A DNA stretch of 64,000 bases, from assembly GCA_031276865.1 (NCBI GenBank), contig JAISMF010000067.1, forward strand, positions 1 through 64,000. Reading direction: 5' to 3'. The translations under genes and the position numbers were made by a program. The notes under the pieces were generated by a model, which was not told the origin of the DNA, searched no databases, and saw only the letters and a list, made by a program, of their open reading frames with translations. Below, piece by piece: positions 37,501 to 45,375 of this stretch. This DNA is from Deltaproteobacteria bacterium. Lineage in GTDB: Bacteria; Desulfobacterota; Desulfarculia; Adiutricales; Adiutricaceae. The first letter of the stretch is position 1, and every line of letters starts with the position of its first letter.

Positions 37501-40500
37501 ATCTTCCAAGATATTGTCTATCTTACCGGTGAGACTGAATCGTTTAAGAACAGATTTTATTTTTCTGAAAGTAAAATATCGGATAATAAAAAATTTTTCT
37601 TTATTAATTTCATATAAATTTTTAAGATCGTTTAAATCAATATTTACAATATTTTTATAGTCGTATTTCGCTTCAACGATTGAACATTTATTTTCATATT
37701 TTTCTAAAATTTCGATTACTTCGAATATTTCATTCAATATGTTTTTATTTTTCTCAACTTTAGCTGTCTCCCAGGCGGAGGTGAAAATATCTTCTCTTTG
37801 TTCCGCCATTTCTATTATCCGCTTTAATGATTTATAGGGAATATATGAAAAATTAAGAAAGTATTCGTCGTTATACGTCTTCTGACATGATTCAAACTTA
37901 TTGATTATTTTTTTTAACATCTCGAGTTTTGATTTTAAGAGATATGGATTTACCGTGTCTAGATTTTCATTTAAAATTGAAGAAATATCGAGAGCCTCTT
38001 CGATACAGGAGATAACGGAAACGTATTCTTTGAAAACCGATTCCGGATCATCTTTAAAAAGATAAAGTAAATTAATTTTGGACGCTGTCTCAACGGCTTT
38101 CAAAAATTCAACGAAAATATTCAGTTCCTTTATGGAAAAATATTCGAGTTTAAACAATCCAGTTTTATTAAAAATTTTGCCGCAATCACTACTGATTTCT
38201 CGAAATATTTCGACAAACTGTTCAGACAATTCCAAAAGAGACATTTCAAATAAAAAATTCCATTTTTGAGTCTTAATGAAGCTTAATCCCGTGTTTTTAA
38301 GTGGAAGAACTTTAAGAGCGTATTTATTTAACTTGTCCAGATCATCTTCAATGTCGCTTATCGCCTTATCATCAATATTATTCACATCTAATGCGATATT
38401 TTTAATTATTTTGGTATTTTCAGTTTCTTTCAACAGCAAATTTTCCCCTACCGCCTGATACGGAGTTATTCCCGACTGATATGGACTGTGATGCTCAATC
38501 ACGAAATTATTAAGGACGTTTATAAGTTTTACAAGTTTGGATGCTGAATGCTCCCACATGGGGTACTGATTTACCTGTTTTTGCATATTTTCTAAAGCAT
38601 GCGTTAATTTTTTTATCACATCGATTTTGCCTGTTTTGTCGGAATGAAGTTCCAGACATAACTGATCAAGCCCTAGATTTTTTAAACGATTGTGGACCAC
38701 ATTCAAAGCGGCGTTTTTTTCAGCGACAAAAAGGACTGTCTTTCCCCGGCTTATGTTATGGGCTATCATATTGGTGATAGTCTGACTTTTTCCAGTTCCT
38801 GGCGGACCCACGAGAACAAAGCTTGAATTTGTATCGCTTTTTACGATGGCTGAGAGCTGAGATGAATCTGCGAGGAGAGGGGTGTATATATCCTTCGGAT
38901 TCAGTTCATAATCGAGGTTTTGTATTTCCGGACCATTCTGCTCGCTTGATACGGATAGCGTTTTATGCTCCGTATAGTTAAGAAGAGATTCTATAATTGG
39001 ATTTATATTTGATTGACCTCTCTCAGCTAGTTCTCCATTTTTTTCTAAAATTTCCAGATCTTTCCACATAAGGTATTTTGAAAACGACAGTATTCCTAGA
39101 CATGCGTTTTCTTTTAAAATCCAGCCGTCTCTGTCTTTCACCGCATATTTAACATGTTTGAATATTTCAGGCAAATTGATGGTGTCTTTATACTTAGGTA
39201 AATTATTCGCCATAAAATCTAGAGAATCGATCTTATAGTCTTTTCGAAGCAATTCAATTAAAGTGAGGTTGAAACGTGATTCTTCATCCGTCGCCTGAAG
39301 TGTGAAATCTCCGGCTTTCGAGCGTTTCATATTCACAGGGATGAGCACAAGAGGAGCTTTAGCCGCTTCTTTACGAAGCTTGGTGATCCATGAAAGGAAA
39401 CCAAATATAAGATACAGCGTGTTGGATCCTGATTCTTGGATATTAGTATTATTTGCCCTGTAAAGAGAGGTTAAAGTTTTATCTAGACGATCTTTAGTTA
39501 AAGAGGATAATAAAATTCCTTCATTAATTTTTTTTTCAGATATTTCTAATGCGATAGAATCTTTGAAGTAGTCGGTTTCTTTTTTATTTCCGAGATCATC
39601 CTCTTTTTCTAGAATACTCGGAGCGGAAGAGATTTGAAATTTTATCCCGTTGATGATTTTATTACATAGTTCGTTAATATCGGATGATATGAACTCAACT
39701 CTTAGTCTGTTTGATTGAAATTTTAAAAAATTATTTTTAAGAGTGAGGTCAAGTAATTTTCTTTTCCATATTTCAATCTTAGATAGCTGTGTCGGTGGTT
39801 TGAGTTCTGTATAATTGAACTCTTTCCCGATGGATGACTGATAATAATTCCTGTCTTCAAATAAAATATCCGATTGTGATGATTTTTTATATTTCACTAT
39901 GCGCTGTTGAGTTGAATTAGGCGGTAATTCACCACTTACAAGCGGTGTTTTGGCAAAAATTTCTTTTTTATGATCGTCTATTTTATCATCAACCGCGTCA
40001 TCATGTTGAAATAAGAGTTTTCCATCTTTATTTTCATCGATGAGTGTCTTTTTAAGCGTAACAATTTTCTGCGGATATACAATCTTAGGTATATCATGAA
40101 AGTAATTCCTATTGCTTCTTTCCTCTCTGGCCCTGCTGATATCCAGGCATCCTAGAAATCCTGGGCTCTCAATAATAAATTTTGCTCTCTTATTTATAAT
40201 ATTTAAATCTAATTTGAACTCGGGATTCAAGGCTTTAGCCGTATCGATGAAAACAACAGCCTGTTCATAAAACTCTGGTAAATTTTTTGAACCAGCGGCA
40301 AGATTCATCACGGCCCCTTGATCCTCCGTCCATACCGAGTTGAAGCGTCTTGCTTGTAGCCATATTCCAGCCAAGATGTTTTTCTGCGTAAACAGTATTA
40401 ACGGTTTCAAACCGCGGGCTTCGAACGCCGAACACAGCAAAAGCGAAATTTCCAACTGAGTTCCGCTCCCGCGGATCAGTAGTTCGCTTGGAATATATAC

Positions 40501-41112
40501 GATCTGTGGGTCGAGATCGAGAAAATCAGCATTTCGGGAACTCTCGATGATTAATCCCTCAAATCTGACGATTTCAATGATTGTCTTGAAGACGCTCCAT
40601 ATGTCTTCAAAATCATGATCGTAGATATTTGTTTGGGATATTAGAGGAAAATTTTTTTCCAGAAATGATTCTAATTTTGCCGCGAAAGGCGGACTTTTTT
40701 CGATAAAAAAAGCGATACTTTCTGGATAAGCTTTACCCGGCCATATCCATTGGGGATACGCTTTCAGTCCTCTTTTCTCCAGTACTTGGCCTCCACTTGA
40801 TATTACAACCTCCAGATTTTCTTCACTCGCCAGGGATTCCAGATACTTCCAGTTGATGGTTGGTTCGAGGATGTCTCCCGGAGCCTGAAAAGCTTTACCA
40901 GGGGAAAGTCCTGGGATTTTAACGTCCAGGCTTTCAAACGCCGGCGATCCATTCACCCTGAGCGAGAATCCGCCTAAGGTGTTGTTGACGGTCAGACGTT
41001 TTATAACCGGAAGATACTGGTAGACGGCGTATGAGGCCACGCTGGTCAGATCAAGCTGGTATATTCCATTTACGTCGGCAAGCGTTTTTGTATTTTGTTT
41101 GGAATTATTCAT
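34555..41112 (-). CDS. Giant DUF4011 / SF1 helicase / MTES_1575 nuclease protein
   Basis: A single open frame of 2185 residues in AT-rich DNA. After a ~430-residue N-terminal region comes DUF4011 (KIEIWKRKLLDLTLKNNFLK, from about 440). The first helicase half has FVLVGPPGTGKSQTITNMIA (Walker A, about 768). A ~650-residue largely helical insert follows, then the second half: FDLVIFDEASQIPVWDA (about 1537), GDPRQLPPT, NIQGDERDIIYFSICYG and RRLNVAITRARRRV. An MTES_1575-type PD-(D/E)XK nuclease follows (RVDLAVV ... ILGVECDGKSYKNA, about 1865-1890), then a Pro/Glu-rich linker and a C-terminal DUF3320-like helical domain. Such proteins occur in defence islands and probably act on foreign DNA or RNA. 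No companion gene. The start has no clear ribosome binding site. Confidence 0.88.
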   Translation of the reverse strand: MNNSKQNTKTLADVNGIYQLDLTSVASYAVYQYLPVIKRLTVNNTLGGFSLRVNGSPAFESLDVKIPGLSPGKAFQAPGDILEPTINWKYLESLASEENLEVVISSGGQVLEKRGLKAYPQWIWPGKAYPESIAFFIEKSPPFAAKLESFLEKNFPLISQTNIYDHDFEDIWSVFKTIIEIVRFEGLIIESSRNADFLDLDPQIVYIPSELLIRGSGTQLEISLLLCSAFEARGLKPLILFTQKNILAGIWLQARRFNSVWTEDQGAVMNLAAGSKNLPEFYEQAVVFIDTAKALNPEFKLDLNIINKRAKFIIESPGFLGCLDISRAREERSNRNYFHDIPKIVYPQKIVTLKKTLIDENKDGKLLFQHDDAVDDKIDDHKKEIFAKTPLVSGELPPNSTQQRIVKYKKSSQSDILFEDRNYYQSSIGKEFNYTELKPPTQLSKIEIWKRKLLDLTLKNNFLKFQSNRLRVEFISSDINELCNKIINGIKFQISSAPSILEKEDDLGNKKETDYFKDSIALEISEKKINEGILLSSLTKDRLDKTLTSLYRANNTNIQESGSNTLYLIFGFLSWITKLRKEAAKAPLVLIPVNMKRSKAGDFTLQATDEESRFNLTLIELLRKDYKIDSLDFMANNLPKYKDTINLPEIFKHVKYAVKDRDGWILKENACLGILSFSKYLMWKDLEILEKNGELAERGQSNINPIIESLLNYTEHKTLSVSSEQNGPEIQNLDYELNPKDIYTPLLADSSQLSAIVKSDTNSSFVLVGPPGTGKSQTITNMIAHNISRGKTVLFVAEKNAALNVVHNRLKNLGLDQLCLELHSDKTGKIDVIKKLTHALENMQKQVNQYPMWEHSASKLVKLINVLNNFVIEHHSPYQSGITPYQAVGENLLLKETENTKIIKNIALDVNNIDDKAISDIEDDLDKLNKYALKVLPLKNTGLSFIKTQKWNFLFEMSLLELSEQFVEIFREISSDCGKIFNKTGLFKLEYFSIKELNIFVEFLKAVETASKINLLYLFKDDPESVFKEYVSVISCIEEALDISSILNENLDTVNPYLLKSKLEMLKKIINKFESCQKTYNDEYFLNFSYIPYKSLKRIIEMAEQREDIFTSAWETAKVEKNKNILNEIFEVIEILEKYENKCSIVEAKYDYKNIVNIDLNDLKNLYEINKEKFFIIRYFTFRKIKSVLKRFSLTGKIDNILEDLTDLIEIKEISDSLKYYDELVLTSRSIFKFCDTSLPDLKLYSAYIDEINNSCLKKTVESTCDDLSIILKTATRIKENSEWFLKFYNDIRQKEDPNFVKIIENLGKYLLGETNIHSLDEAGLTSLTRLLKKQTPVLEKLSTAISEKISNTSAFNGLQLKNIYEIISDFIKHKSKIHSYIEYSRYRRIIINHNLKGLVEDLEKNNITPDELINNFRYNITRLIVLEPSNVRENVGNFSADSRENDIKDFIATDNLMRKKTVNEIKSRIASVFRPNLFTREITTLNREKGKKKGHKPIRKLLSEIKFFLPAVTPCLLMSPLSIAQFLPPDGQKFDLVIFDEASQIPVWDAIGALARGKCAVIVGDPRQLPPTNFFKRTSSDEDYDQSEDDTMESILDECQAITSIPTLKLHWHYRSRSESLISFSNQKYYDSELITFPSPDADDMYVSFHYVENGIYDRANTRTNEREARAVVADIVETLKSPWFGPGRFSLGVVTFNHDQESLIQDLLDQERRNDPDLDGYFHDSLEEPVLVKNIENIQGDERDIIYFSICYGIDASGKISSNFGPINKSGGERRLNVAITRARRRVKVFASFRPYIFKDQIIHSRGASDLLAFMEYADSNPRRERIDLDFGVSDDPDFFFPEFVARLLEKKGWTVHRNVGVSSLRVDLAVVNKNNNDKYILGVECDGKSYKNAKTALDREYLRGETLKRLGWRVIRVWSLEWFRETKSSLEKLDAFLRHLQNEDATTSHYDPFKPEKVSNEIFIEIPPHPPESEKATEELEEDPPPKPPAPSDEPLFFPYGSDKPLIEIHPPLSKDAQEQPDANEVPSIHRDTVQEILSNYSPITHEKLISLLKDDFGKEHFPVKDRDSFRNLARMMSYTIIEHPLENSASARKKIFYSQTILAFEKISPGLLIQFSNEDIDDIPLIVIINLAYELDKEIREVLLNDIALKLKLKIYFPRIKNRIERALDIYYLDKERKNQA

Positions 41113-41700
41113 GATATATATTATTATATTTTAAAATATGATATTTTAAAATGTTATTGTTCATTTGATATATCTCTGATAGGCGCGGATTAGTCTAAAG
41201 ATAGAACAGGCACCATTATACACGCAACATTTTTTAAACTCCAGATAAAATAATTCTCTACAAATTCTTGGCACGTAATTTCATGATAATAATTAATCGG
41301 GAGCGTGTTCTATCAATTCTAATTTCCGTATGCGCGAGCTTGAAACCGAGTCGCTCCGTTAGTAGATGCGCGTCTCTGACGATTCTTTACCATGGAGGCC
41401 GTTAAAAAAACACATAGAAAGGGAAGCAATCGCCTAATCGCGTCTCCGAGGGATAATTTTAGATAACTGACTACATTATTTTTCTCTTCCCCCTAGCTGT
41501 GATATTTCCCGTATTCGTAGGAAAAAAAAAGAGACTTCAGTCAAAGAACTGAAGTCTCTTAATTTAATCTTTAAGTTCCGGCTTTCGCGGTTAACCGCTT
41601 TTTTCGAACGGTAAAACCGTAGATGATTAGCGTTTTGGTATGATAGAGAGGGGGGTTCGGGCTTTTTCCGCGGGAAGCCCTATAAAGTTTTACGGCTCCG
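41113..41700. other. Intergenic region with bidirectional terminator
   Basis: AT-rich upstream region of the giant helicase gene, returning to GC-rich core DNA near 41600. It holds the hairpin at 41529-41560. No gene is seen. Confidence 0.5.
41529..41560. terminator. Bidirectional intrinsic terminator
   Basis: A perfect 13-bp stem (AAGAGACTTCAGT / ACTGAAGTCTCTT) with a 6-base loop, A-run before and T-rich sequence after. It lies 141 bases downstream of the TM2 gene (minus) and insulates the island from the core. Confidence 0.85.
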
Positions 41701-42444
41701 TTAATACCTTCCGCTCATTCCAAGCGCCAACATTCCGATGACATACAGGCCGGCGAAAAGTATCCACACGCCCATAAGCACGAAGACGAAGATGACCACC
41801 CCCTTGGTATAGCGTTTGTCAACCGAACGTCCCTCTCCATCGGTGTAGTTGCCAAAAACGGAGATGAAGCAGTCGATTATGGCCCAGATACCCAGGCCTC
41901 CGAAAGTGAGGGCCATGAACACCGCCGAGACGTATTTCCCGAGGTAGAAGCGGTGGGCCCCCAGCGCGCCGGCGAAAAAGTTCAGAAGAATGACCACGTC
42001 CCGGTTCCTGGGGGAAATGGTGCCGGGGGGATACATGGGATAGGGGCTGTTGGGATAGCCGTACTGCCCTTGAGGGTGCTGGGGTCCGCCGAAGGGCGGC
42101 TGAGGGCCCCCGAAGGGCGGCTGAGGTCCGCCGCGGGGCGGCTGGGGTCCCCCGAAGGGCGGCTGGGGGCCCCCGCGGGGCGGCTGGGGTCCGCCGAAGG
42201 GCGGCTGGGGTCCCCCGAAGGGCGGCTGGGGTCCGCCCTGGGGAGGACGGGGTCCCCCCTGGGGCGGCTGGGGTCCGCCGAAGGTCTGCGGTGCCCTCGG
42301 TCCTTCCGGCCGTGGGGCGGAGTCGGGTTTAAGGAGGTTGGGGACCCCCGGCTGGGAAGTCCCGGGCGTCTGGGCGGCGCCGCAGAACTGGCAAACGGGG
42401 GAGTTATCGGGAATCTGTTTGCCGCATTTTTGACACAGTGACAT
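41701..42444 (-). CDS. Zinc-ribbon TM2 domain membrane protein
   Basis: Encodes 247 residues. The N-terminal zinc ribbon has two CxxC pairs (CQKCGKQIPDNSPVCQFCG). Residues about 40-135 are a Gly-Pro-Gln repeat (GGPQPPFGGPQPPRGG-type, about nine units), encoded by GC-rich tandem DNA between about 42085 and 42275. A TM2 domain follows with its signature GALGAHRFYLGKY and two membrane helices; a third hydrophobic segment closes the protein. TM2 proteins are small inner-membrane proteins of unknown function. The Pro-Gly linker probably presents the zinc ribbon in the cytoplasm. ATG with GGAG 5 bases upstream. Monocistronic. Confidence 0.9.
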   Translation of the reverse strand: MSLCQKCGKQIPDNSPVCQFCGAAQTPGTSQPGVPNLLKPDSAPRPEGPRAPQTFGGPQPPQGGPRPPQGGPQPPFGGPQPPFGGPQPPRGGPQPPFGGPQPPRGGPQPPFGGPQPPFGGPQHPQGQYGYPNSPYPMYPPGTISPRNRDVVILLNFFAGALGAHRFYLGKYVSAVFMALTFGGLGIWAIIDCFISVFGNYTDGEGRSVDKRYTKGVVIFVFVLMGVWILFAGLYVIGMLALGMSGRY

Positions 42445-43760
42445 CGCTGCTCCATTACTTATGAGTTGCGGGTGTTGTTTTCTTTTAGCTGTTTGAAGAA
42501 ATCGCGCGGAAAAATACGGATTCCGGATTCCGGATTCCGGATTCCGGATCCCGAGAGCGGGTGGGATTTGACCCGGCGCCGCATTCTTGTGAATCGCGCT
42601 TTCGCTTAATTACTTATAGGCCATTTTGGAGGGTATTTCAAGGAGTCAGAGTTCAATACATCAGGGTTTAGGCGTTTATCCGCGGCCGGAAGGCGCGAAC
42701 GAGAGGCGAACAGCCGGAGAAGGCCAAGGCCGCCCTGAAACCCCTTGCACGGAGTCCGCGACCCTATGTGAAGCTCGGCGGTTTATTCGCGAATCTAGGC
42801 CGCGTTTCGGAGGATGCCGGGAAATTAAGGCAGAATAAATTTATTAATTTAATATATTTTAATCTTATTAAGTAATATTTTTTAATATTATTGTTATTTA
42901 GAGAGACATCCGATCAAAAAAATCTCTTGACGCCGACGGTTATTTGCAATAATATATCATTTCATTACCCGCCGAATCCTTAAAGAGCGTTTCCGGCGGG
43001 CCGGCCGTTTGTTCAAGCGGCGCCGAATCGCGCTCCACGGCCGATTTTTCCGGAGATCTTTCCGTGACGCTCTCCTGTTTTCGCGTATTTTTTAAAATTT
43101 TCCGCGCTTCACGATTCACGAACGCCTCCGCCTCCGCCTCCGCCTCAAGTCCAGGGCTTCCGCCGGCCGGGTCTCGCAGGTTCCCGAGTCCGGCGGACGG
43201 CTCCGGATTCCCGGGGTAGGAGGCGTTTTACGGAAGCGGGCCGAGTCTTCGGAGATCCCCCCGGAAGCGCTCATTATATATATAGTTTCGTGCCGGATAT
43301 TTCCGCCGCGCGCGCTTTCCGTTTCAGCTTGGTTCCGCTTCGAGCGGGGCTTTTTTTGCGAGGAAAAAGTTTCGGGCGGAAAAGGAGTCGAAAGCGGGTT
43401 CGCACCTGAAGGCGGGTGAGTTTTTCAAGGAAAAAGCGGCGTTATTTCCGAAAGAGATGGACGTGGACGTGTGAGACGTTCCCGTCCCGCCCGGCGCCCG
43501 CGGTAAAACTTTTTTCCGACAGAGCCGCCCTGGGGCCGCGGCCAGATGTCCGGATCGGGGGCGGGGAAGCGCCCGCCATGGCGTCCGCCGGGAACGAATG
43601 GTCTTTCTCCGGGTCGGGGATAAAATTAGAAAATTCTATAAGAGGGCGGATAATAGAATAATATATTGTTTTGTTATTCCGGAAAAGTGCTATAATATAT
43701 TGTCTGGTCATCCCGCCAATGGATGAATTTCTGCGCCTAAAATTTAAGGAGTTCCGTTTT
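42445..43760. other. 1.3-kb gene-free region with simple repeats and the zrg promoter
   Basis: No credible gene. Contains five 7-bp repeats (GGATTCC, 42518-42552), four 6-bp repeats (CGCCTC, 43123-43146), a short AT-rich patch (42838-42900) and, at the right end, the twin promoter repeats of the zinc operon (43658-43715). Confidence 0.55.
43658..43715 (+). promoter_or_regulatory. Twin repeat overlapping the zrg promoter, candidate Zur operator
   Basis: ATAATATATTGTTTTGTTAT (43658-43677, followed by TCCG) and ATAATATATTGTCTGGTCAT (43692-43711, followed by CCCG) form a 24-bp direct repeat with a 34-bp period. A TATAAT at 43691-43696 lies inside the second copy and a TTGTTT at 43666 inside the first, so a bound repressor would block both promoter elements. 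A Zur-like gene ends the operon. Each box core is nearly palindromic (ATAATATATTGT). Confidence 0.55.
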
Positions 43761-44402
43761 ATGAAAAAAGGACTGTTCCTTCTAGCCCTGTGTCCCCTAT
43801 TTTTCCTCTTCCTCGCTTCCGGGCGGCTTTCCGCCCAGGGTGAAACCCATGAACCCCACGTTCATGGCGTCGCCCACTTAAACGTTTCCGTCGGGACGGA
43901 CGGAATCGAGCTGGATCTGGAGTCGCCGCTCGCGAGCTTCATAAGTTTCGAGCACGAGCCTTCCACGCCCGAGCAGCGAAAGGAGTTCGAAAACATGGAC
44001 TCCCTCTTGAAGGCTCCGGACAAGCTAATAAGCTTCCCCGCGGCTTACGGCTGCTCTCTTAAAAAGGCCGAGGTCGCCTTCGGTCATCACGACGACGGGG
44101 ATCACCACGATCACGACGACGGGGATCACCATGATCACGACGGCGACCACCACGATCACGACGACGGCGACCACCATGATCACGACGACGCCGAGTCCGA
44201 ACATCACGATGGCGATGTGCACCGCGACGCCGACGCCTCCTACGTCTACGCCTGCTCCAAGCCGCCGGAGAGCGGAGAGGCGGATCTTAGCGGCCTGTTC
44301 AAGTCCTTCCCCCTCTTAACGAAGCTCGAAGTCCAGATCGTCACCCCCAATGGCCAGAACGCTAGGGAGCTAGCGCCCGGCTCCACCGTTTTAAAGTGGT
44401 GA
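43761..44402 (+). CDS. ZrgA-like periplasmic zinc-binding protein (DUF2796)
   Basis: Encodes 213 residues with a signal peptide (MKKGLFLLALCPLFFLFLAS, cleavage near SAQG). The mature N-terminus (HEPHVHGVAHLNVSV) and the acidic/aromatic body are DUF2796. The centre is a His-Asp tract of repeating DHHDHDDG units (residues about 112-150), an obvious zinc-binding region. Vibrio ZrgA is the periplasmic zinc binder of the Zur-regulated ZrgABCDE importer. The ATG at 43761 has AAGGAG 9 bases upstream. First gene of the operon; its stop overlaps possible GTG starts of the ATPase gene. Confidence 0.88.
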   Translation: MKKGLFLLALCPLFFLFLASGRLSAQGETHEPHVHGVAHLNVSVGTDGIELDLESPLASFISFEHEPSTPEQRKEFENMDSLLKAPDKLISFPAAYGCSLKKAEVAFGHHDDGDHHDHDDGDHHDHDGDHHDHDDGDHHDHDDAESEHHDGDVHRDADASYVYACSKPPESGEADLSGLFKSFPLLTKLEVQIVTPNGQNARELAPGSTVLKW

Positions 44403-44407
44403 GCCAA

Positions 44408-45139
44408 ATGGCGGCGGAACCCGCGGCCTTGAAAGAGGATCCCCCGGCGGCGGAGTTCGCGGACGTCACCTACGCTTGGCCCGGGGAGAGGCCGGTGATA
44501 AAAAACCTCAGCCTGAGCGTGCCCGGAGGCGGCAGGCTCTTCATCTCCGGACCCAGCGGCTGCGGCAAAAGTACCCTCCTCTCCCTCGCGGCGGGCGTGC
44601 TCATCCCCCAGGAGGGGGAGGTGCGGCTTTCCGGACGATCCCTTAGGGATCTCTCCGGCCCCCGGAGAGACAGGCTCAGGGGCGAGAGCGTGGGCTACGT
44701 CTTCCAGCAGTTCAACCTGGTGCCCTACCTCACTCCCTTGGAAAACGTGATCCTCCCCTGCCGCTTCTCCTCTTCCCGGCGGAAAAGGGCCCTGCTGGGG
44801 GTGAAGAGCCTTAAGGACGCGGCCTCCGGACTGCTGTCGCGGCTGGGCATTCCCGCGGGGCTGTGGACCAAGCCCTCGGTGAGGCTCTCGGTCGGACAGC
44901 AGCAGAGGGTGGCCGCGGCCAGGGCCTTGATGGGAAGGCCCGGGATCTTGATCGCCGACGAGCCCACCTCGGCTTTGGACCGCGAGTCGGGGCGGCTCTT
45001 TTTAGAGCTGCTCTTAAAGGAGTGCGGGGAGGCGGGGTCCGGTCTTCTCTTCGTGAGCCATGACGAGAGCCTGGCGCCCTACTTTTCCCAACGTCTGACC
45101 CTTTCCCCTCCGGATATTTCCGGGCGGGAAACCTCTTAG
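44408..45139 (+). CDS. ABC transporter ATPase of the zinc (Zrg-type) system
   Basis: About 243 residues of a LolD/MacB-type ABC ATPase: FISGPSGCGKSTLL is Walker A, the Q-loop reads GYVFQQFNLVPY, the signature is RLSVGQQQRVAAARAL, and ILIADEPTSALD is Walker B with the D-loop. It energises the FtsX-type permease encoded next. Start is ambiguous: ATG 44408 has GGTGA 5 bases upstream, while GTG codons at 44396 and 44399 overlap the ZrgA stop. The Q of the canonical LSGGQ is shifted (LSVGQ), a mild deviation. It acts at the cytoplasmic face of the inner membrane. Confidence 0.88.
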   Translation: MAAEPAALKEDPPAAEFADVTYAWPGERPVIKNLSLSVPGGGRLFISGPSGCGKSTLLSLAAGVLIPQEGEVRLSGRSLRDLSGPRRDRLRGESVGYVFQQFNLVPYLTPLENVILPCRFSSSRRKRALLGVKSLKDAASGLLSRLGIPAGLWTKPSVRLSVGQQQRVAAARALMGRPGILIADEPTSALDRESGRLFLELLLKECGEAGSGLLFVSHDESLAPYFSQRLTLSPPDISGRETS

Positions 45140-45170
45140 CGAGAGTCGCCCTTCGTTATTTTTTCCCGCC

Positions 45171-45199
45171 CCGCCCGGGGCTTACAAAGCCCCGGGCGG
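45171..45199 (+). promoter_or_regulatory. Strong intra-operon hairpin
   Basis: CCGCCCGGGGCTT / AAGCCCCGGGCGG, 13 bp perfect with a 3-base loop, in the 236-base gap between the ATPase and permease genes. No T-run follows. It may protect the upstream mRNA from 3' exonucleases or lower permease expression. Confidence 0.55.
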
Positions 45200-45375
45200 T
45201 TCCGATTCGCTTTCGGCCTTTCGGGCCGTTTAAATTTCCCTTTCCCGCGCCGGCGCGGCCGGCGGCTTTTCCCCGTCTCGTCTTGGATGTTTAACCTGCC
45301 CTTTAAACGACTTAACCGGGCGGGGAAGCTTTCGGCCCGCTGGCGCCGGGGGGGGAACCCTTTTTAAGGTTTTTT

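Noticed and set aside
42085-42275. Tandem GC-rich repeat as an independent repeat element
   Set aside because: It is simply the coding sequence of the Gly-Pro-Gln repeat in the TM2 protein.
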